From a virus: 27,215 nt of DNA. The DNA is taken from positions 1 to 27,215 of IMG/VR virus record IMGVR_UViG_3300010883_000338. The stretch is one strand, 5' to 3'. The translations under genes were made by a program, and so were the position numbers. Below the pieces are notes generated by a model that saw nothing but the letters and a program-made list of their open reading frames with translations, made no database searches and had not been told where the DNA came from. This document shows positions 1 to 7,976 of the stretch, piece by piece. Each line of letters begins with the position of its first letter. The first letter of the stretch is position 1.

Positions 1-201
1 GCTACAAGAATATTGCCATCTTTTCTGCAAGGTGTTGATGTTGTTTATAACGCAACAGGAATGGCGTTTCATAAAGATGGTAACTTTCAAGAAACTGATA
101 TATCACTAAACTTTGTTGAAGAAAGACCTTTGACTAAGAGAGATATTATAGAAGAAGCCGCCGCACTTGGTGAAGACTATACGTTTGGGACGGGATTTTA
201 A
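1..201 (+). CDS. C-terminal end of baseplate tail-tube cap/initiator protein (gp48/gp54-like), partial
   Basis: The reading frame is open from base 1 and ends with TAA at 199-201, so the gene begins upstream of the window. The visible 66 residues contain 'NATGMAFHKDGNFQETDISL' followed by a Glu-rich 'NFVEERPLTKRDI' ending. A Gly, then a short His/Asp/Gly stretch, then a strand with an acidic end is what I expect at the C terminus of T4-type gp48 or gp54, proteins that cap the baseplate hub and start the tail tube. Its position directly before gp53 favours gp48 as in marine T4-like phages, but gp54 cannot be excluded from this fragment. One base separates its stop from the next ATG. Confidence 0.5.
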   Translation, partial: ATRILPSFLQGVDVVYNATGMAFHKDGNFQETDISLNFVEERPLTKRDIIEEAAALGEDYTFGTGF

Positions 202-202
202 C

Positions 203-1261
203 ATGGCATTTTTTAGAAACTTTCCAGTTGTTAATTATAATTTTGGAACAGAGACTTCTGATACAGCATTTCAAAACTTAACTGCTTACATAGATCTTGT
301 TGATCAGATAGCAGATGACGCAACATTCTACGAAGAGTATTATATCGATGATGCATCAAGACCTGATATTCTTTCATATGAGTTATATGGCAATGTCGAT
401 TTGTATTGGACTTTCTTTTTGTTAAATGAAAAGTTGCGTATACAAGGTTGGCCTCAGGACAATTATAAAATAAATGATCTTGCTAAAGTATATTATCCTA
501 ATAGAATATTAAAATCTACAGCGGCAATGCATGGAGAGTTTTATATTGGAGATCTTGTTGCGGATCGTGTTAACTCTGATGAGTTTGGTACAGTGTTCAA
601 AGGTAAGATTTTAGAGAAGAACTATGATCTTGGACAGATAACAGTGAAGCCTATTATTGATGTTAGGTCAATATCTCTGACTAATGGTGGCACTGGTTAC
701 ACCTCACCGCCTACTATAACCCTCGCTGGGGGTGGTGGAACAGGTGCAACTGGGCAAGCAGTTATGACCTATTTGGATGGTAGTGAAGTCAAAGTCTCAC
801 AGACAATACAATCTATAGCAGTCACAACAGGTGGTGAAGGATATACGAGTGCTCCCAGAGTTATTATATCAGAACCTAATATTGCAAATGGAACACAGGC
901 TACAGCAACCTCAGTACTTTCAAGCTTCAGTCTTCCTAACAGCACAACCATTTACTCTCAACGTAATCAACCAAATGTGTTGCTATGGGACGATGACCTA
1001 GTTCGAAGTTTAATAATACATAGTAATGTTAATCAGTATAATGCTCCTCATCACTATAATAATGCAAGTGGTGAAGAATCTGATTTAACTATAGTTGCTG
1101 GTGGTGGTGTAGAAAACAGAACATCGTTTGTAAGTCATACTCCAGTTACACATTTGGATCGTCTCATCGAATCTAATGATACCTTGCGTAGAATAAACAT
1201 ATTTAAACCTAATGTTGTATCTCAAGTAAACAGCGAATTTCAGAAACTATTAAGAAGTTAA
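203..1261 (+). CDS. gp53: Baseplate wedge protein gp53
   Basis: Product of 352 residues starting MAFFRNFP. The frame opens upstream at a TTG at 167, but the ATG at 203 directly follows the upstream stop and begins the conserved part. The N-terminal 100 residues (YNFGT near the start, an acidic 'YIDLVDQI' helix, 'RPDILSYELYGNVDLYW', then 'NDLAKVYYP') match the gp53 wedge family, where the Tyr-Trp 'DLYWTFFLLN' segment is typical. T4 gp53 is about 196 residues, so this one carries an extra C-terminal part. That part contains two Gly-rich beta repeats of the form NGGTGYTSPP and TGGEGYTSAP (about residues 165-225). The protein would help join the wedges around the hub. The family call is firm; the function of the extension is unknown. 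Confidence 0.85.
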   Translation: MAFFRNFPVVNYNFGTETSDTAFQNLTAYIDLVDQIADDATFYEEYYIDDASRPDILSYELYGNVDLYWTFFLLNEKLRIQGWPQDNYKINDLAKVYYPNRILKSTAAMHGEFYIGDLVADRVNSDEFGTVFKGKILEKNYDLGQITVKPIIDVRSISLTNGGTGYTSPPTITLAGGGGTGATGQAVMTYLDGSEVKVSQTIQSIAVTTGGEGYTSAPRVIISEPNIANGTQATATSVLSSFSLPNSTTIYSQRNQPNVLLWDDDLVRSLIIHSNVNQYNAPHHYNNASGEESDLTIVAGGGVENRTSFVSHTPVTHLDRLIESNDTLRRINIFKPNVVSQVNSEFQKLLRS

Positions 1262-1262
1262 T

Positions 1263-2618
1263 ATGTCAGATATAGTATCAGCGGAACAACTAAAAATAAT
1301 TAGTATTAGAATGGAGTCTGAACGATTCAGTGAGCCATTAATATTCTCTAATGCATCCGACTCTGGCATTGTTATTGAATTCAATATATACGAAAACTTA
1401 ACACTTGGATATTTGACAGGAGATATTATTCTTCAAGATGATCAAGACATTTATACACAAGCAGATATTAATGGAACTGAAAGAATAGTATTAGAGTTTG
1501 TAGTTCCTGATCAAACTACGAAATCAATAATTAAAACTTTTGTTGTAGAAGAAATTACTGATAGTATAAAATCTAACGATTACTCCTCAATAGTATCGCT
1601 ATCTTTGGTTGAAGATATAAAGTTCTATAACGACTTAAACAAGTTTAGTAAAGCATACACAGGAACTGGTGAGCAAATAATAAAAAACATTGTAAAAGAT
1701 AAACTTGGTAGAGAACTTATTATTGAAAGCAAAAAAGAAGCCGCACAAGCATCCTTTAGATACATTGTTCCTTATCAAGATCCACTAACTGCTATTAAAA
1801 CTATATTGACTAAAATGTCTACAGCTAATGGCTATCCATTTTTCTTTTACTCATCTATAGTAGATGATAACTTTTACTTGACTGATCTTGAAACTATTAT
1901 TAATACTCAATCCTTTAATCATATGAAACCATTCGTATACGATCAGGAAAACGTCAATAAGAATGATATAGAATCTCAAGCTACGAACATAACACATTTC
2001 GAATCAGGTCTTGCAGAGAATACTTTAGACCTAGCATTAGCGGGGGGAATGGGGTCTCAGTACGAATCTATTAATGCAACTACGGGAATAAACTTTATAT
2101 ATCATCAGGATATGAACAGGTATTTCAGTAAGTTAATAGAAGCAGAATTACTTCCAAAAGATCAAAACTTCATTGCCTTTGATAGTAAGTTTATATCAGA
2201 TCCTAAAAAAATAGATCAATCCAAAATAACTGATTTTAATTCAAAGATACATACTAGAGTAGTCACCAATCCCTATGATGATGCTAATGGATTTGATCAA
2301 GAATACAACGAAGTAAATGAAACTTTTAAATTGACTAAAAGAAGTATTATAGCACATTTGCTAAAAAACAAATATAACATAAATGTCCCCGGAATACTAT
2401 TTTCAATGAACAACATAGAAACTTGTGTCGGGCATCAGATATCTATGATAATATATAAAAATGATATAAGTCATGTTGTTGGGGGAAGAATTGATGAGAA
2501 GAGATCTGGAAGATTTGTGATACTTGCTAAACGCCATTGTTTAGATGTTGCGGGTGGGAAACATAATGTTTCTCTAGATCTATGTAAACTTGCTAGTCGG
2601 AGTATTTCTAATGAATGA
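1263..2618 (+). CDS. Baseplate hub protein, gp27-like (VrlC-like candidate)
   Basis: Product of 451 residues. The layout resembles T4 gp27, the torus-shaped hub subunit that binds gp5. An N-terminal half has a 'GYLTGDIILQDDQDIYTQ' segment followed by 'NGTERIVLEFVV', comparable to the EGMLQFYDSKN...MDGNEIIQI region of gp27. A middle part has 'DPLTAIKTILTKM' then a Phe-rich strand and 'FYLTDLETIINTQ', comparable to the 'SYVREVAL...FVFVW' region. No transmembrane or catalytic motif is seen. It sits one base after gp53 and overlaps the gp5-type gene (ATG at 2611, stop at 2616-2618), which fits a hub partner. Marine phage annotations often call a protein in this position VrlC; I cannot decide between the names without a profile search. 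Confidence 0.6.
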   Translation: MSDIVSAEQLKIISIRMESERFSEPLIFSNASDSGIVIEFNIYENLTLGYLTGDIILQDDQDIYTQADINGTERIVLEFVVPDQTTKSIIKTFVVEEITDSIKSNDYSSIVSLSLVEDIKFYNDLNKFSKAYTGTGEQIIKNIVKDKLGRELIIESKKEAAQASFRYIVPYQDPLTAIKTILTKMSTANGYPFFFYSSIVDDNFYLTDLETIINTQSFNHMKPFVYDQENVNKNDIESQATNITHFESGLAENTLDLALAGGMGSQYESINATTGINFIYHQDMNRYFSKLIEAELLPKDQNFIAFDSKFISDPKKIDQSKITDFNSKIHTRVVTNPYDDANGFDQEYNEVNETFKLTKRSIIAHLLKNKYNINVPGILFSMNNIETCVGHQISMIIYKNDISHVVGGRIDEKRSGRFVILAKRHCLDVAGGKHNVSLDLCKLASRSISNE

Positions 2619-3549
2619 ATACTATGGCGATAATAATAGGTGGTTTGTTGCGAGAGTTATTAATGGTAATGATCCTCAACAGGCTGGTAGATTTCAAGTA
2701 AGAATATTTGGTGTACACTCTCAAGAAGTTGAAGATAAGTTTCTACCTTGGGCTGAAACAGTCATGCCGACTACAGAGGGTGGAGTATCTGGTGTAGGTA
2801 GAATACCACAATTGAAGAATAATGCTTTAGTATTTGGGATCTTCTTGGACGGTAAAGCTTCTCAAAATCCTATGATAATTGGTTCTATGAGTCATATAGA
2901 ACAGCCCTCTTCTTCTCAAGTAAAAGCGGCGGCTGAATCTGGAAGAGTAAATCTTCTTGATTCTAAAAACATTGGTAAAGAAGGTGTTACAGTATCTGAA
3001 CAACAACGTCAGATGTATGAAAATGGTAGTGCTGAAATAAGACAGTTAAGAGTTTTGGTCATGGACTTTTTAATTAGTAATGGCCTTCCGATAAAATCAG
3101 CGGCTGGTGTTTGTGGTAACCTAGAAATAGAAAGCAACTTTGATCCTAAAGCTGTGTCGGCTGGCTCAGAAGACTCTAGAGGTATTGCTCAATGGAACTC
3201 AGGAGTGGGTAGATGGCAAAGAGTTGAGGCATATGCTTCTGACTTAAACGAAGATCCCTACGATCTTTTCCTACAGTTAAAGTTTTTAATATATGATATG
3301 AAGACAGGCGTACCACATGATTGTTGGAATCATTTAAGTAATGAGATGAATATAACTAACTTTGATGGAGATAAGGATGATACAAATTCCACATTTCATT
3401 TCTTTCACATATTTGAAAGAGCAGATCCAGCAAACTATAATAACAATAGTGGTAGATCAAGACCATTAGCGGCTAGAGCGGCTTATGATGAATACAAGGC
3501 AACTTTGATAGCTTCTGTATCCTCTAACTTATCATCAGGAGCTAGATAA
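2611..3549 (+). CDS. gp5: Baseplate hub OB-fold protein with tail lysozyme domain (gp5-type)
   Basis: Product of 312 residues; the ATG at 2611 was chosen over the upstream TTG at 2590 because it begins the conserved 'NEYYGDNNRWFVARV' strand and gives an ATGAATGA overlap with the hub gene. Residues 1-95 look like the gp5 N-terminal OB domain: 'GRFQVRIFGVHS', 'LPWAETVMP' and 'GIFLDGKASQNPMIIGSM'. Residues about 140-290 look like a phage tail lysozyme domain of the Phage_lysozyme2 type: 'AAGVCGNLEIESNFDPKA' with candidate catalytic Glu172 or Glu174, then 'GIAQWNSGVGRW' (residues 191-202). T4 gp5 instead carries a T4-lysozyme fold. The beta-helical needle of T4 gp5 is missing here and lies two genes downstream. 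The protein should cut peptidoglycan during tail penetration. Confidence 0.8.
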   Translation: MNEYYGDNNRWFVARVINGNDPQQAGRFQVRIFGVHSQEVEDKFLPWAETVMPTTEGGVSGVGRIPQLKNNALVFGIFLDGKASQNPMIIGSMSHIEQPSSSQVKAAAESGRVNLLDSKNIGKEGVTVSEQQRQMYENGSAEIRQLRVLVMDFLISNGLPIKSAAGVCGNLEIESNFDPKAVSAGSEDSRGIAQWNSGVGRWQRVEAYASDLNEDPYDLFLQLKFLIYDMKTGVPHDCWNHLSNEMNITNFDGDKDDTNSTFHFFHIFERADPANYNNNSGRSRPLAARAAYDEYKATLIASVSSNLSSGAR

Positions 3550-5042
3550 TGTCCTCTAAAGATTTATTACAAGATGGTATGAATGCTTTAAGTAAACTAT
3601 TAGGTCAGCAATCTTCTAGTAGTGCTACAAGAGAACTGAGAGAAGTTTATGATACTTCTGTTAGTTTTAAGTATAAACCTGATAATACAACCTCTGGTGG
3701 ATTTCAATCTTTAGCCAGTGCCGATAGAGATATTGTGTCTAGTGTCGAAGGCTCTGTGCCAGATCAGATACAAAAGTCTTTAGGTGTTGTCAAGTTAGAT
3801 CCAAGTGCTAAATCGGCTGATCTAATAAAAGATGTGGGGAGTGATGCGGCAGACTTGACTACGATCACAGGAGATAGTCGATTGTCTTCGGATGGTTTTC
3901 TTGACGTGGCTGTTAGTGCTCCGTTCCCAGAAGCCTTGGCTGAAGTTGTTAAATCCACAACAACCTCTTCATCTAGTGAGGTAAAAACTATTGTTGGTAA
4001 TAATGTATCAACAGAACTTGCCAGAGATGATATTTTGGACAACGTATTGGGTGATGTATTAAATACTAAAAAAGGCACAAGTAATAAAGTAATCAATGCC
4101 ATTTCAAATCAAAACAACTCTAGATCTAAAGTACTGAATAACTCTTCTTCTGGATTTAATGGCACAATAGAAAACTTGGTAGAGACAACTTTCCAATCAA
4201 CTGAAGTTCTTTTAAACTCAGTAGCAAAAAAGGGTGACGTTACATATAACGTTCCACCTGAAGATGTAAAAGATATTGTCACATCAAAAAATAATGGTGA
4301 TATTGATAATGCTGTTAAGATATTAAAAAAATATTCTGATAAGTCTGATGCTGATTTAAAAAATGTTATATTGAAAATAGATAACAGAGCATCCACAGTT
4401 TTAGAACCAGCCGCAGTCTCAGTGCATATACCAAGTAAAAGAACCGATGACTACAACAATGTGTGGCGTGAAGCAACTACAGATATTAACTCAAAGATAT
4501 TTGATCCTATAGCAGACATAACTGAACTAGAAACTGAACTTGCTAATATGACCAGAGAAGTTACTGAAGTTATAGTAGAAGCCTTTGCCACAGTCGATGG
4601 TAGCACAACGACAGTTGAAGAATGGCATCAGTTATACGTTGATAAATATGATCAAGGGTTCGAGCCACACTATTACATCAACTATGCTGGTGTGCTTTTT
4701 AGAGGAAGACCAGTAGATATAAAAGGAACAGGATTTTACTACAGTGGTGTGCCAGATCATTCAGAGAGAAGTATATTGATTGCTCTTGAAGAACCAAACT
4801 ATATGGCTAGTACTGCACAGATGAATACTATTCGAAAGATGTTTCAGAGCATATTTAATGTCAAGCCGGGGGTTCAGGTATTTGGGATTCATGATATTAT
4901 AAGATCCACTGAATCTCCTTGGTGGAACGTATCTCTTAATGTAAAGAATGTATTCGGTAAAGAAAATATAAAAGATTATAATCCCAATACGACTGCACCT
5001 TTGACACAGAAACAACTAGTAGATGGATATGTAGGAAACTAA
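3549..5042 (+). CDS. Hub-region structural protein with a degenerate amidase/PGRP-like C-terminal domain
   Basis: Product of 497 residues; its ATG overlaps the preceding stop (TAATG). Residues 1-330 are Ser-, Asp- and Asn-rich and of low complexity, with no motif I recognise. Residues about 338-455 follow the layout of type 2 amidases (PGRP fold): 'VIVEAFATVDG', a 'TTVEEWHQLYVD' helix, 'HYYINYAGVLFRGRP' (374-388), 'SERSILIALEEPN' and 'VFGIHDI' with His448. In active enzymes the first strand ends in a zinc-binding His pair; here those positions are Glu344 and Ala345. The third ligand is also not evident. I infer a peptidoglycan-binding or purely structural role within the hub or spike, between the lysozyme gene and the spike gene. 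The fold assignment is by pattern only. Confidence 0.6.
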   Translation: MSSKDLLQDGMNALSKLLGQQSSSSATRELREVYDTSVSFKYKPDNTTSGGFQSLASADRDIVSSVEGSVPDQIQKSLGVVKLDPSAKSADLIKDVGSDAADLTTITGDSRLSSDGFLDVAVSAPFPEALAEVVKSTTTSSSSEVKTIVGNNVSTELARDDILDNVLGDVLNTKKGTSNKVINAISNQNNSRSKVLNNSSSGFNGTIENLVETTFQSTEVLLNSVAKKGDVTYNVPPEDVKDIVTSKNNGDIDNAVKILKKYSDKSDADLKNVILKIDNRASTVLEPAAVSVHIPSKRTDDYNNVWREATTDINSKIFDPIADITELETELANMTREVTEVIVEAFATVDGSTTTVEEWHQLYVDKYDQGFEPHYYINYAGVLFRGRPVDIKGTGFYYSGVPDHSERSILIALEEPNYMASTAQMNTIRKMFQSIFNVKPGVQVFGIHDIIRSTESPWWNVSLNVKNVFGKENIKDYNPNTTAPLTQKQLVDGYVGN

Positions 5043-5043
5043 T

Positions 5044-7503
5044 ATGGCGTATGGTAAATATCCAAATAACCTTTCAGGAATTCCTCAGGAAATTATAGAT
5101 GCTAGAGTTTCTAGCAAGTCTAAAAATCGTCCAGAAGATCCTACTGGTCAGTATCCAGAGACAGACTACTTCTTTTCAAGCAATATTTCCAAGGAAGCAA
5201 GAGGCGTTGCCAGAAATGACCTAGAGTTTTTCGCTCAGTATGATGACGTTGAGTTGGAAACGGGTAATAAAGTTTCTTCTGTTTATGGTAAGAACCAAGT
5301 ATCTAAATCAGAAAAGGGTCATGTATGGGAAGTAGATGACACTGATGGTAATGAACGTATCCTTATCAAGCATATAGAAGGTAGTGGTATTGAACTTACT
5401 CCTGATGGAAGTATTATTATTAGCACTAAGAAAAGAAAAGTGGAAGTCATTGGTGGCTCTAATGAAGTTATCGTTGAGGGAGACGCACAGCTAGTCTATA
5501 AGGGCAACCTAAACATTAAAGTTGTTGGAGAGTTCAATGTTGATTGCCTAGACTATAATGTTAAAGTGAACGGTAATAAGGTTGAAACTATAAGAGGGTC
5601 TGAAGAAAAGCACGTAGGTAATGGATCACAGTCATCTGTAACAGGACCAATAACAACATACTCTACTGGATTGGTTACGGATGTATTCTTGGGCGGTCAT
5701 CAACACAACGTCAAAGGTAATCTAGATTATAACATCAATGGCAATGTTGGTTTGTTTTCAAGTGGAACGATGGACGTTACATCAGAAGATTATCTTAATA
5801 TGTCTGCCGATAACTTCACTGCCTCTGCTAACAACATGACACTACAAGGCGGCACAGGGGTTATAGGCGGCACTGCAATGGACTTTGTGGGTAATGGTGC
5901 TATCTTTGATCAAGGTGTTAAGGCTCCTACATTTCATGGAGATTTAAAAGGAACTGCTACTACAGCAACTGTGGCACAATCCCAAAACTATGCTGATCCC
6001 AATGGTGGTGGTGGTGTTGGTACGGCTGGCACTATTACAGACACAGCAACTCCTTCTATCACAGCGCCAACCTCAACTAAGGTTCTTACATATTTGTTAA
6101 AGGCCGCTGGCGGTATTCGTAAGGTAATCATTGACAAGGGTGACTACATTAAGAACTTCATTGATAAGTCCAATGACTATAGTGGCGTGTCTAATGGTTA
6201 TATGACAACAGGACAGGCCAGATCAAAGTTAAGAGATGTTGTTAACTCTGGTAATGCTCAGTTTGTGGGGCAACTATTAAAAGAAAATCTTATTTGTTCT
6301 GATTATAACAACCCCCTACCAGAGAGAACTGGTAGAACGGTAAGACAGGAATCTACTCCTGTGTTAAGTACTATGCCAGCAAACATTTACTCACCACAGA
6401 TTTCCGCAACATTTATAACCAAAAGATCCGCTCTAAGTATTGTACCTGAAGAGAAGTATAATCCTTTAAGACAAGATGATATTACAATCAAGACTAAGTT
6501 GTCTGACAATATTACTATAGCCAAGTTCTTAGGGTCTGATGACTCTACAAACCTTAAGTTTATAAAGTCTCTTTCAGTAAAAAGAGATATTGCTAAGAAC
6601 TTATATGCTCATTCACTTATACTTAAAAAAATACAGAATAACAATGAAAGATTTAGAGGTGTTAATCTCGTAGTATCTGAGGGCGTCTACAGACCAAGTG
6701 CTTCGGAAATAATAACACCCAATAGTATAAATGATCTAAAGGCTAAAGGAAAGGCCGTAGTCTATAAAGCAATCAATAGAAAAGGTAAGCCAAATAACCT
6801 AGACTTATTCGATATCGCAGAATACTTAAAGGACGTTAGTTTCTTCGATGAGATGATCTTATCTTATGACACTTTAGAGTGTGTGGGTGATCAGGTTGTA
6901 TTGAGTTCAAGACTAATCATAGTCATGCCAGACATTGATGATCAGTGGACAGGCACATTCAGAAGAAAAATATCTACTGAATATAATAGACAGTTGTTAT
7001 CTGAAGGTGAGTTTATCGAATGTCTATTAGAAACCACAGAGACTTTAGAGGAACGTGTGCGGAATAAATCTGCCACACCGCCAACTGACAATGTTGTTAC
7101 TCACACTAGAGGGAATGATAGAATACACTGGCCTGATCAAAGAATAGTAGACTCCATTGCTGAAGCAGTGAGAGAGCTTGGTGAAGGTTACACAGCACAG
7201 ATCACATCAGATGGTGGTAGAGCGAAAAGAGATAGTGGGACTAATAATCATCCTGTTGGTGAAGCGGCAGATCACTTCTTACTGCTTGATGGGGTTCGTA
7301 TCAATCCTTCACAGAATAAGATCTTGTATCAACGTTATATTAGGATACTAGTCAGAAACGCAAAGGCACGTGGTGTTCGCCCCGGTATTGGTGGCTATTC
7401 AACATTTATTCACTATGATGAGAGTGAATGGAGACAAGCGGGTGCAGATGATGCTGGAACTTGGAGTAATGGTTTTAATGTTTCCTTCGCAAAAATCGTA
7501 TAA
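5044..7503 (+). CDS. Baseplate spike: beta-helical gp5-C-like region with C-terminal M15-type peptidase domain
   Basis: Product of 819 residues, starting one base after the previous stop. Residues about 92-300 are short alternating strands ('GSGIELTPDGSIIIS', 'VEVIGGSNEVIVEGDAQLVY', 'GNLNIKVVGEFNVD', 'GGHQHNVKGNLDYNINGNV') like the trimeric beta-helix of gp5/VgrG needles. Residues about 400-690 are a mixed region I do not recognise. Residues about 700-815 look like an M15 D,D-carboxypeptidase/endopeptidase: 'NNHPVGEAADH' gives His736 and Asp743, and 'GGYSTFIHYDESEW' gives His790, the usual zinc triad spacing. The protein would form the membrane-puncturing needle and cut peptide cross-links. 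The gene's stop codon is part of the late promoter of the next gene. Confidence 0.75.
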   Translation: MAYGKYPNNLSGIPQEIIDARVSSKSKNRPEDPTGQYPETDYFFSSNISKEARGVARNDLEFFAQYDDVELETGNKVSSVYGKNQVSKSEKGHVWEVDDTDGNERILIKHIEGSGIELTPDGSIIISTKKRKVEVIGGSNEVIVEGDAQLVYKGNLNIKVVGEFNVDCLDYNVKVNGNKVETIRGSEEKHVGNGSQSSVTGPITTYSTGLVTDVFLGGHQHNVKGNLDYNINGNVGLFSSGTMDVTSEDYLNMSADNFTASANNMTLQGGTGVIGGTAMDFVGNGAIFDQGVKAPTFHGDLKGTATTATVAQSQNYADPNGGGGVGTAGTITDTATPSITAPTSTKVLTYLLKAAGGIRKVIIDKGDYIKNFIDKSNDYSGVSNGYMTTGQARSKLRDVVNSGNAQFVGQLLKENLICSDYNNPLPERTGRTVRQESTPVLSTMPANIYSPQISATFITKRSALSIVPEEKYNPLRQDDITIKTKLSDNITIAKFLGSDDSTNLKFIKSLSVKRDIAKNLYAHSLILKKIQNNNERFRGVNLVVSEGVYRPSASEIITPNSINDLKAKGKAVVYKAINRKGKPNNLDLFDIAEYLKDVSFFDEMILSYDTLECVGDQVVLSSRLIIVMPDIDDQWTGTFRRKISTEYNRQLLSEGEFIECLLETTETLEERVRNKSATPPTDNVVTHTRGNDRIHWPDQRIVDSIAEAVRELGEGYTAQITSDGGRAKRDSGTNNHPVGEAADHFLLLDGVRINPSQNKILYQRYIRILVRNAKARGVRPGIGGYSTFIHYDESEWRQAGADDAGTWSNGFNVSFAKIV

Positions 7504-7506
7504 ATA
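7499..7506 (+). promoter_or_regulatory. T4-type late promoter core upstream of gp25
   Basis: TATAAATA, the exact core of T4 late promoters, 22 bases before the gp25 ATG at 7529. The TAA at 7501-7503 inside the core is the stop codon of the spike gene. The 16-mer TATAAATAAAGGTAAA here recurs exactly at 27101-27116 before another gene, which supports a functional site. It would start transcription of the gp25-gp6-gp7 wedge group. Confidence 0.75.
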
Positions 7507-7528
7507 AAGGTAAAATAGAGAAGAACTT

Positions 7529-7975
7529 ATGGCAACCAATAGAGTATTATCAAAAGAGGATGGCAATCTTAGTAAGTCTGCTTTAATAGTAAGTAGGAAG
7601 ACTGAGTATAAAGATATTGATTTATCCTTTACTGCTAAACCTAATGGTGAAATATTCACTAAGAAAGAAGCGGCGGCTGTTAAGCAATCAGTAAAAAATC
7701 TTGTTATGACTAACTTCTTTGAGAAGCCATTCGAGCCTTTCTTTGGTGGAAATATAAGAGCACTACTATTCGAATTAGCCGATGACGATATTGAAGATGA
7801 TGCACGTGAAAATATAGTCAGAGCTATAAATGCTTATGAACCAAGAGCAATTATTAGGGCTATTGATGTAAATTATCAAGAAGAAAGAAACTCTATATCA
7901 ATAACAATAGAGTTTCAAATTGTAAACACAGAAGAAGTTGTGACGTTCACGACTTCCCTATCAAGGTTAAGATAA
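7529..7975 (+). CDS. gp25: Baseplate wedge protein gp25
   Basis: Product of 148 residues, close to the usual gp25 length. The family features are clear: 'EYKDIDLSFTAKPNGEIF' near the N terminus, 'KEAAAVKQSVKNLVMTNFFE', then 'KPFEPFFGGNIRALLFEL' and a C-terminal 'EPRAIIRAIDVNYQ' strand. gp25 sits at the junction of the inner wedge with the hub and primes sheath assembly. The start at 7529 is preceded by a purine-rich 'GAGAAG' and by the late promoter at 7499. The next gene begins one base after its stop, so translation is likely coupled with gp6. Confidence 0.95.
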   Translation: MATNRVLSKEDGNLSKSALIVSRKTEYKDIDLSFTAKPNGEIFTKKEAAAVKQSVKNLVMTNFFEKPFEPFFGGNIRALLFELADDDIEDDARENIVRAINAYEPRAIIRAIDVNYQEERNSISITIEFQIVNTEEVVTFTTSLSRLR

Positions 7976-7976
7976 C

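Noticed and set aside
1827-1840. Small hairpin AATGG-CTAT-CCATT followed by T-rich bases in the gp27-like gene
   Set aside because: Only five base pairs with two or three strong pairs inside an important structural gene; too weak for a terminator.
3764-4396. Minus-strand open frames opposite the 3549-5042 gene and similar ones elsewhere
   Set aside because: They lie fully opposite well-supported genes, have no ribosome binding context and unconvincing composition.
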